Origin: CBDFKJ01 sp965248805
GTDB taxonomy: Bacteria > Pseudomonadota > Alphaproteobacteria > UBA6615
Direction: 5' to 3'
Length of the DNA stretch: 64,000 nt
Assembly (NCBI GenBank): GCA_965248805.1
Contig: CBDFKJ010000009.1
Location: forward strand, 1,798,001 to 1,862,000
Under the pieces are notes generated by a model. The model worked only from the letters and a program-made list of their open reading frames with translations. It was not told the DNA's origin and did no database searches. The position numbers and the translations under genes were made by a program. Of the stretch, positions 58,581 to 64,000 are shown one piece after another (the stretch's first letter is position 1; the number at the start of each line of letters is the position of its first letter).

Positions 58581-59610
58581 GGCTCAATTCGCAAACCGTA
58601 GGCATGGTTTAGCCATCGCCGCTTGGAGACAGGCTCTCGGGGACGGCCGGTCGCCGAGTTCGATGAGATGGAACCACCTGAGATAGCTGTCGAGGTACTT
58701 GGTAGCGATGCCGTGGAAGCCTCGCAGGAAGCCCTTGATCTGGCTGTGGCGGCTGTTGACCGTCTGGATGTGCAGGGCGCCGCGGACCCGCTCGCCGGCG
58801 GCGCCGTTGATGCTCTCGTGAGGGATGTCGAGCGCCGCCGCGACGGGCGGATAGCAGCGGTTGGCGTCGGAGACGAGCAAGGCATCGCGGGCGACGACCG
58901 GCTCCAGCGCCTCCTTCACGCTGTCTGCGTTGAGAGCGGGCAGGGTATGGCTGAGGGTCGCGCCGGCTCGGTCGGCGGCGACCAGGACCGGCACCTGCTC
59001 GCGCGAGAGGCCGCGTTTGCGGGCCTTGCCGCCGCGCCGGCGCGGCTTGCGGTCCAGCTTCCGCTCTCCCTTCCGGCTCTCAAGAACGAAGGTCTCGTCG
59101 GCCTCGACGATCCCGGCAAGCCGGTCCGGCGCTTGCCGAACCGCCTCCAGAAAGCGGTGGCGCCAGCGAAACGCCGTGCTCGGCGCAATCCCGCAGCGCT
59201 CGGCAGCCTCTCGTATCGTCTCGCCTTCGGCAAGCGACGCGCCGAAGGCCAGCCAGCGCTCCTTGTGGTGCAGGCCCGACAGCGCCGTGCCGGTGAGCGC
59301 GCCGAATGTCTTCCCACAGGCCTTGCAGCGATAAGCGACGCAGACCGCGTGCCTTGCCCCGCGACACCGCCCCGCCGCCGCCGCAATGAGGACAGCACCG
59401 CTCGTCGTCCACGCCCAGTTCGATCGCCGCCAGCGAGGCTGCGCCCTCCGACAGCTCCGACAACACCGCCGCGACCTCCTTGCGCTGCGCCGCCGTCAAC
59501 TCATCAACATGCGAAAACCAGTCGCGAAACCGCTCGCGATCCATCTGCCTGATCTCCCACGCCAATCGGGGAACAGTCTACCACTACGCATACGCTTCGC
59601 GAATTGAGCC
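58581..59610 (-). mobile_element. IS1595-family element, copy B, frameshifted, no target duplication
   Basis: Same ends as copy A (ggctcaattcgc ... gcgaattgagcc). It is 1030 bp, one base longer than copy A. The 8-base flanks (ataggcaa and ttaatcaa) do not match, so the element sits at a recombination junction. Confidence 0.9.
58584..59544 (-). pseudogene. IS1595-family transposase, copy B, one-base insertion
   Basis: The N-terminal part (MDRERFRDWFSHVDELTAAQ to KARGLRR) and C-terminal part (VPVLVAADRAGATLSHTLPA, VSDANRCYPP, NSRHSQIKGFLRGF) match copy A. An extra T near 59330 (cgcttatcgc instead of cgctatcgc) breaks the frame inside the zinc ribbon. Confidence 0.88.
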
Positions 59611-59960
59611 TTAATCAAACCCGCTCGTATAGTCGGCCACAAACAGGAGGCGATCCTCACTGCACCGGCTGCCACTGTGCAGCAATCGTCTCGTATCCGC
59701 GATGAGCGCGTCGCCGGGCTCGCCAGTAAATTTCCAGATTTCCTCTGAGGCCCCAAACGATGCCATCACAGAGTCAGGCGCATAATGTTCAACGTACCAG
59801 GGATCGGAATCGGAGAGTTTGTTCGAAAGGAAGCTCAAGGGTCCGTTAGCAATACCGACCGGCATTATCAAAGTGAACAACTTTACTAAGCGGCGGTCAT
59901 CTCGGTCCTTGTGCCATATGTTAACGGTGGAGGAATAATGCACCACGCGAGGCGGCCGGG
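59611..59960 (-). pseudogene. Dioxygenase C-terminal fragment (phytanoyl-CoA/2OG-Fe(II) type)
   Basis: A fragment of about 105 residues: YSSTVNIWHKDRDDRRLVKL, FTLIMPVGIANGPLSFLSNK, FTGEPGDALIADTRRLLHSG, RLLFVADYTSGF. The H-x-D in WHKDRDD and the R/H later on fit the jelly-roll iron site. Bounded on one side by IS1595 copy B and on the other by phage-2 sequence; neither end is native. Confidence 0.65.
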
Positions 59961-60016
59961 CGGTCCGGTCGCGGCGGCGCAAAATTGCGCCATCGATCGT
60001 CCAGACGCTGTTCTCG

Positions 60017-60580
60017 ATGAGCACCAGGGACGCAGAGAGACACGGCGTCTCGGAAGAGAACCGCCATCTCTTTGTCCGTCTGGATGACGCCAAGGCCAAC
60101 GTCGCGCTCATCACCGACCGGGCCCGCTGGTTCCGGCGCGAGGGCGTCACCATCGCCAACGGCGACGAGGTCGGGGTCCTGGTGCCGGAGGCGCTCGAAC
60201 CCGTCGACGACACCGAGAATGGCGGACAGGATGATCTCCACCGCACCATCATCGCCTGCCTTCTTGCCCGGGTGAGCGAACCGGAGATCAGCCTCAATGG
60301 GGCGGGCAAGCTGCTGGCCTGGGGTGGCGACGACCGTTTCGCCAAATACCGTCAACCCGACGCAAGAGGCAATCAACGGGTCAACCAGACCCTTCGGCGC
60401 GCCATCCTCGCGGCCTGCCGAAGCAACATCTGCATCGTCAAGAACGGCTCGTCGCAGGGCTTCACCTGCGACGAGCGCCGCAAGCCGATCACGCTCAAGC
60501 TCAAGCGCTTCGCGGTGCCGGCATTGAGCGCCGACATCGCAGCTCAACCGCCTGAATTCGCCGACGAGGACACCCTATGA
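60017..60580 (+). pseudogene. Phage RepA-like AAA protein, C-terminal part
   Basis: About 187 residues: HLFVRLDDAKANVALITDRA, RWFRREGVTIANGDEVGVLV and SRPEALEP-like continuation, followed by DDLHRTIIACLLARVSEPEI and RSNICIVKNGSSQGF. The first block is the end of the phage RepA/AAA_25 replicase-type ATPase family; the P-loop domain is missing. It adjoins the dioxygenase scrap, so its 5' part was lost by rearrangement. The downstream genes 60829-63099 belong with it. Confidence 0.7.
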
Positions 60581-60828
60581 CCGCCAACCATGATCCCGTG
60601 TTTCACGCCTGTGTTTCGGTGAAACACAAGGGATTCCAAGCGTGTGCCAATGTTTCATGAGAATTTGAAACACACCGTGACACACGCCCGGATTCCTTGG
60701 GTGTGCCAGTGTTTCACATGTGCCACCCCTAAAGGGGTGGGTGGGGCGCGGCACACAAGCCCGCGCCCCCCACCCTTGGGGTCCCCCGGCACCGGCACAT
60801 CGGAACTTCCCTGCGACGAGGCTCGGCC
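60581..60828. repeat. GTTTCA/TGAAAC-rich intergenic repeats
   Basis: About 6 copies of gtgtttca, gtttca or their complements, including a hairpin gtgtttc-ggt-gaaacac (about 60611-60627). Two direct blocks, ggattcc...gtgtgcca-tgtttca, start near 60631 and 60690, about 60 bases apart. A C/G-rich stem (cccctaaaggggtgggtgggg) follows. Only frames under 70 codons exist. It may be regulatory or an origin-like iteron block next to a replication gene. Confidence 0.6.
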
Positions 60829-61386
60829 ATGACCCGGGCGCGATCTCGCTCGCCCGTCGCCGCGGTCGATCCCGCGCGCGATCCGATGGCGCCTTCGGAC
60901 TACGTGATCTGCGCCATCCTCGACCGCGCCGCCCACGAGATGGAGCGCAAATGGGGCGTCGGCCGGCTGCGCCTGCTGGTGAGCGATCTCCTGAGAGCGA
61001 AGCTCGGCGCCCAGAAGGACAAGCTCGACGCCGCCATCGAGACCAATCGGGAACGCTGTGTCCGGGCCCAGGCCGAGGGCATGAAGCGGGCCTGGGCCGC
61101 GCTCGATCACGCGGCCACCGAGGACGGCCACACTCCGCTCTCGCCCGAGGTCTGGGAATGCGTGCTGCCCGGCTCGGGCGAGGTGGTCTCGATCACCCGC
61201 ACCGAGGCCGAGGCGCATCACGTCTGCCGCGAGTGCCGCGTGTTCACCCTGGACGAGATCGCGATCCTGATCGAGGCCCTGGGCGAGACCGTGATCGAGG
61301 TCAAACGCGTCTTTCCCGGCGCATCGGTCCAGCGCATCGCCAAGCCCGCCATCGACTGGGAGAAGGGAGACGAGCTCCCGTTCTAG
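60829..61386 (+). CDS. Conserved phage hypothetical protein
   Basis: A 185-residue protein: DYVICAILDRAAHEMERKWG, VGRLRLLVSDLLRAKLGAQK, IETNRERCVRAQAEGMKRAW, HVCRECRVFTLDEIAILIEA. A helical first half and a CxxC (CREC) in the second; C-terminal FPGASVQRIAKPAIDWEKGD. ATG overlaps nothing, but is followed by a short gap before the RuvC-like gene. Found in the same order in related prophages; function unknown. Confidence 0.7.
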   Translation: MTRARSRSPVAAVDPARDPMAPSDYVICAILDRAAHEMERKWGVGRLRLLVSDLLRAKLGAQKDKLDAAIETNRERCVRAQAEGMKRAWAALDHAATEDGHTPLSPEVWECVLPGSGEVVSITRTEAEAHHVCRECRVFTLDEIAILIEALGETVIEVKRVFPGASVQRIAKPAIDWEKGDELPF

Positions 61387-61461
61387 AGCGGGTGGCGGCG
61401 GCGTTCCTGGCAGTTCCCCGCCGCCACCCTGACCACGACAACCCCGATCAAGGAGACCATC

Positions 61462-62073
61462 ATGGCTCACGTAACTCTGCCCAAGAATTCGCCGCTTGAG
61501 AACCGCGCCGTGCTTCCGGCGGCACGGCACGGCGGCAATGCCGGTGTCGCCTGCCCGGTTTCCGAACCGCCGGTGCCGGCCGCCAACGATGCCGGCGTGT
61601 CCAATCTTGGCTCCGTCCTCGCGCTCGATCTCGGCACGGCGACCGGCTGGGCGCTCCGCGACGAATACGGCGCCATCACCAGCGGCACGGTGTCGTTCCG
61701 GCCCGACCGGTTCTCCGGAGGCGGGATGCGCTTTCTGCGCTTCAAGGCCTGGCTCACCGAGGTCAAGAACGCGGCCGGCAACATCGACGCGGTCTATCTC
61801 GAGGACGTCCGCCGTCATGCCGGCACCAGTGCCGGCCAGATCTGCGGCGGTTTCCTGGCGCAGGTCAGCGCCTGGTGCGAGCACCACGGCATCCCCTATC
61901 AGGGCGTGCCGGTGGGCACCATCAAGCGTCACGTCACCGGCAAGGGCAACGCGCCGAAGGCGGCGGTGATCGCGGCGGTCCGCGCGCGCGGCTTCGCGCC
62001 CGCCGACGACAACGAGGCCGACGCCATCGCGCTCTTGCTGTGGGCCATCGAGAGCCGGGCGGGTGCGCTATGA
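61462..62073 (+). CDS. RuvC-like Holliday junction resolvase, phage type
   Basis: A 203-residue protein. After about 45 variable residues: VLALDLGTATGWALRDEYGA (first catalytic Asp), IDAVYLEDVRRHAGTSAGQI (Glu), and a C-terminal DDNEADAIALLLWAIES (Asp pair). This is the RNase H-like RuvC pattern used by phages to resolve branched DNA before packaging. Full length, in contrast to the chimeric copy at 47963. Overlaps the next gene by ATGA. Confidence 0.85.
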   Translation: MAHVTLPKNSPLENRAVLPAARHGGNAGVACPVSEPPVPAANDAGVSNLGSVLALDLGTATGWALRDEYGAITSGTVSFRPDRFSGGGMRFLRFKAWLTEVKNAAGNIDAVYLEDVRRHAGTSAGQICGGFLAQVSAWCEHHGIPYQGVPVGTIKRHVTGKGNAPKAAVIAAVRARGFAPADDNEADAIALLLWAIESRAGAL

Positions 62074-62255
62074 ACGGCGCCATGCTGCTCCGCCACGCCG
62101 CCGCCGTCGTCGAGAAACGGCGCGACGAGTACGGCGAGCCCGAGGACCTGTTCGAGCATATCGCGGTCCGCTGGTCACAGGTGCTGGGCCGAAAGATCAC
62201 ACCGGCCCAGGTCGCGCTCTGCCTGATGGACCTCGAGATGGCCCGGCTCGCCTAG
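62070..62255 (+). pseudogene. DUF6378-type phage protein, truncated by deletion
   Basis: A 61-residue frame MNGAMLLRHAAAVVEKRRDE, YGEPEDLFEHIAVRWSQVLG, KITPAQVALCLMDLEMARLA, then stop. Compared with 48433-48690, 20 bases (those coding for YDPKHLD) are missing, which creates TAG. The last 18 codons (VDVLGYGACL-like) survive out of frame to about 62300. Confidence 0.82.
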
Positions 62256-62303
62256 CCTCGTCGATGTCCTCGGCTACGGCGCTTGCTTGAGGGAGATCAC
62301 TCG

Positions 62304-62537
62304 GTGAGTTGGTTGCCCAAGGGTTACGGCGGCGAGCGCCGGCCGGCCGACGAGATCAAACGCGAGGGCTGGCGCGAGCAGGGCATCCTGGTGATCGCCA
62401 CCGAGGACGGCCGCCTCACCTGGCCCGAGCGCGAGCTGGTCCGCCGGCTGGGTCAGCGGCTCTACGGCAGACGGTCGGAGCCGCGAGGAGACTCATGCGG
62501 GCGCGCCCAGGACCATCGGACCGCGGCCCATGGCTAA
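62304..62537 (+). CDS. Small phage hypothetical protein
   Basis: A 77-residue paralogue of 48687: PKGYGGERRPADEIKREGWR, EQGILVIATEDGRLTWPERE, LVRRLGQRLYGRR. GTG start, with the same context GTGAGTTGG versus GTGAGGAGG. Longer C-terminal tail than the other copy. Function unknown. Confidence 0.7.
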   Translation: MSWLPKGYGGERRPADEIKREGWREQGILVIATEDGRLTWPERELVRRLGQRLYGRRSEPRGDSCGRAQDHRTAAHG

Positions 62538-63099
62538 GCGCAGGAGACGCGCTACCAAGGGCAAGACGCGAACCGCACGCCCGCGTCGTGAAGTCGTGCG
62601 CGTGCCTGGTGGGCGCAAGGTTGAGATGGTGCGCGAGGCCGATCCCGAGGGCCGGCTCGTCACCCACGGCCGCGCCGTCGATACGCTGGCGCGCATGCTG
62701 AAGGCCGGAACCATCATGCCCACCATGCACGATGCCGCCCGCGACTTCCAGGCCCACTTCACCATCGCCCCCTACGACGCCGTGCCCACCGCCTCGGTCG
62801 TGCATGTGAGGCGGCTGCGCGGCGAGAAGATGACCTGGAACGACGATCTCACGGTCCGCCAGATCGCGGCGCGCGACCGCGTGCATGATGTGCTCGCCGC
62901 GCTCGGCGGCATGGCGAGCCCGGGCGGCAGCTGCGTCTGGCACGTGGTCGGGCTGCAGATGAGTCTCAGGGAGTGGGCGATGCAGCGGGGCTGGAACAAC
63001 CGGCCCGTCCGGCCCAGCGAGGCCAGCGGGATCCTGATCTCCGCGCTCGGCATGCTGGCCGTCCATTACGGCTACGAGCGGCCACGGCGGGCGAGCTGA
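62530..63099 (+). CDS. DUF6456-type phage protein
   Basis: A 189-residue paralogue of 48880. Key blocks: VDTLARMLKAGTIMPTMHDA, ARDFQAHFTIAPYDAVPTAS, MASPGGSCVWHVVGLQMSLR, NRPVRPSEASGILISALGML. Intact from ATG. Probably DNA-binding, by family inference. Confidence 0.8.
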   Translation: MAKRRRRATKGKTRTARPRREVVRVPGGRKVEMVREADPEGRLVTHGRAVDTLARMLKAGTIMPTMHDAARDFQAHFTIAPYDAVPTASVVHVRRLRGEKMTWNDDLTVRQIAARDRVHDVLAALGGMASPGGSCVWHVVGLQMSLREWAMQRGWNNRPVRPSEASGILISALGMLAVHYGYERPRRAS

Positions 63100-63130
63100 C
63101 GGCGGAACCAGGATTCTGCAACTTGGGGTG

Positions 63131-63148
63131 TTGACAGTGATGCATCAC
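63131..63148 (+). promoter_or_regulatory. TTGACA followed by palindrome GTGATGCATCAC (copy 2)
   Basis: Identical core to 49491-49508. TTGACA at 63131-63136, then the perfect 12-base palindrome 63137-63148; a weak -10 (tgtagt) follows at 16-base spacing. The palindrome would let a dimeric repressor cover the promoter. Confidence 0.45.
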
Positions 63149-63194
63149 AAGATGTAGTCGTTTGTCACCATCGAATTGTTGCGTTCTACTCTAG

Positions 63195-63224
63195 CCCGCT
63201 CCGGCATTGCCGCGGCGGGTTTTG
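63195..63224 (+). terminator. Probable rho-independent terminator
   Basis: gcccgctccggcattgccg followed by cggcgggttttgtg: stem CCCGC/GCGGG with an inner CGGC/GCCG and a short loop, then TTTT. It lies about 50 bases after the candidate promoter, so it may end a short transcript. A weaker copy is at about 49545-49575. Confidence 0.55.
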
Positions 63225-63556
63225 TGTGTCCGGGCTCACGTGCTGAGGTTATATCGCAGGCTGCGTTGCTCTCGGGGTCGATGCGCGCGCCTACGCTGGC
63301 GGCAGGTGTGAGGCGCATGGGAGTTTTGATGGCAGATATTGGGTAGGGATGTGGAGGCCACGATGGCACCAACAACCACCTCGTAGCGGCCAGGAAGTTC
63401 CCCATCAAATCAGGAGCGATAGGTTTAGTTGCCCTCACTGCGGCGCTTTCGCGCATTAGTACTGGTTCGCGCTCTGAGCGTTCGACGTCGAAGCAAGAAA
63501 TCCTATGCGAGCGCGGTGATGCCGAGTCCCTTCATTGAGCCACATAGCCCCACGAT
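63225..63556. other. Intergenic region before the isoaspartate methyltransferase gene
   Basis: No gene is supported on either strand, and no repeats are evident. It marks the passage from phage relics back to host DNA, probably near the right edge of the mosaic. Confidence 0.5.
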
Positions 63557-64000
63557 ATGACCGCCGACGATCTGCTCCGTCAGTATTTTGCACGGCTGGT
63601 GACAGCCGGTCTTGATGATGCTCGAATACGCGATGCGTTCGCAGTGGTCGCGCGTGAAGATTTCGTCGGCACCGGCCCCTGGCTCATCCCAGCGCGCGGC
63701 GAATACATCCAGACGCCGTCGGACGATCTCAGCTTCCTCTACCAGGACATCCTGATCGCCATCGATCGCGATCGGTGCATCCATAACGGCGGCCCCAGCC
63801 TGCATGCGGGCTGGATGAGTGCGGTGCGGCCAGCGGCGGGCGAAATCATCACCCATATCGGCTGCGGTGTCGGCTATTACACGGCGATCCTTGCCGAACT
63901 GGTGGGGGAGGGCGGCGCTGTCATCGGCTATGAATTGGAACCAGATCTTGTCGGGAAGGCGACCGACAATTTGCACAATTGGCGGGCTGCCCGGGTGGAA
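63557..64000 (+). CDS. Protein-L-isoaspartate O-methyltransferase, 3' end beyond the window
   Basis: 148 codons are visible: MTADDLLRQYFARLVTAGLD, VAREDFVGTGPWLIPARGEY, QTPSDDLSFLYQDILIAIDR, HAGWMSAVRPAAGEIITHIG, CGVGYYTAILAELVGEGGAV. The H-I-G-x-G-x-G-Y-Y SAM-binding motif and the preceding P-S-L-H segment are typical of PCMT-like enzymes that repair isoaspartyl residues; Cys replaces the usual Ala/Thr in GCGVGY. It could also be a PCMT-like protein of other function. Continues past 64000. Confidence 0.82.
   Translation, partial: MTADDLLRQYFARLVTAGLDDARIRDAFAVVAREDFVGTGPWLIPARGEYIQTPSDDLSFLYQDILIAIDRDRCIHNGGPSLHAGWMSAVRPAAGEIITHIGCGVGYYTAILAELVGEGGAVIGYELEPDLVGKATDNLHNWRAARVE

Larger units (their letters stand above)
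61698..63205 (+). repeat. Diverged segmental duplication of 48061-49560
   Basis: The right-hand member of the pair. The same gene order is preserved, with a 20-base deletion in the DUF6378-type gene and scattered substitutions. Homology continues through the TTGACA/palindrome and hairpin downstream of the DUF6456-type gene. Confidence 0.88.

Noticed and set aside
60581..60832. Short open frames after the RepA-like fragment
   Set aside because: They are under 70 codons, low in complexity, and overlap the repeat words; no start signal or homology pattern supports them.

Overview
The window looks like an IS-riddled chromosomal segment of a high-GC alphaproteobacterium. The host backbone fits a Rhodospirillales-like lineage: EipB (DUF1849), the divK-pleD-rpmG cluster, a dprA-topA string, a carboxy-terminal protease and a ROK kinase. 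This placement is inferred from gene content and order, not from a database search.

1-21.3 kb is host DNA broken by insertion sequences. In order it holds an IS5-family element that truncates an ETHE1-like gene, a VOC protein, an IS1595 (ISXO2-type) element, an IS256 element, a lipoprotein gene whose start now lies in the IS256 end, a 2-hydroxyacid dehydrogenase split by an IS1182 element, eipB, dinB, a ROK kinase, a second IS1595 element with a perfect 8-bp target duplication, a frameshifted divK, an IS630 element inserted exactly at the divK stop codon, pleD, rpmG, an S41 protease, topA and a 3' fragment of dprA cut by a second IS1182 copy.

21.3-63.5 kb is a mosaic of at least two temperate phages plus host scraps. 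Phage 1 is Mu-like. Its early and middle genes run leftwards from a divergent control region at 41.3 kb: Cro/Ner-like HTH, HNH, transposase A with a one-base frameshift, ATPase B, a DnaA-domain-IV protein, Gam, GemA, a methyltransferase, a Mor-like activator, a lysis block, terminase, portal and the F-like head protein at 24.75 kb. Its next head genes (protease/scaffold, decoration, capsid, an Acb2/Tad1-like anti-CBASS protein, gp36, start of gpG) lie at 44.4-48.06 kb on the opposite strand. Inverting 24.75-44.4 kb would restore normal Mu order. Phage 2 contributes a sigma-like gene and remnants of an AAA gene (22.8-24.4 kb), a RepA-like fragment, RuvC-like, DUF6378 and DUF6456-type genes (60-63.1 kb), and a second diverged copy of that last block (48.06-49.56 kb). 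The second block is fused in frame to gpG. A tail module (tape measure to NlpC/P60) sits at 54.3-57.7 kb and is cut by a truncated IS630.

49.9-54.2 kb carries a secreted protein, a roughly 370-bp array of GGTTACCAC/GTGGTAACC words, a ParB-methyltransferase fusion, two broken genes and a Tat-exported dienelactone-hydrolase-like protein that lacks the usual nucleophile. The window ends inside a protein-L-isoaspartate methyltransferase gene.

Many genes carry single-base indels, including divK, which is essential in related bacteria. Either the sequence has residual indel errors, or the region is decaying quickly. Both readings should be kept in mind for every frameshift listed here.
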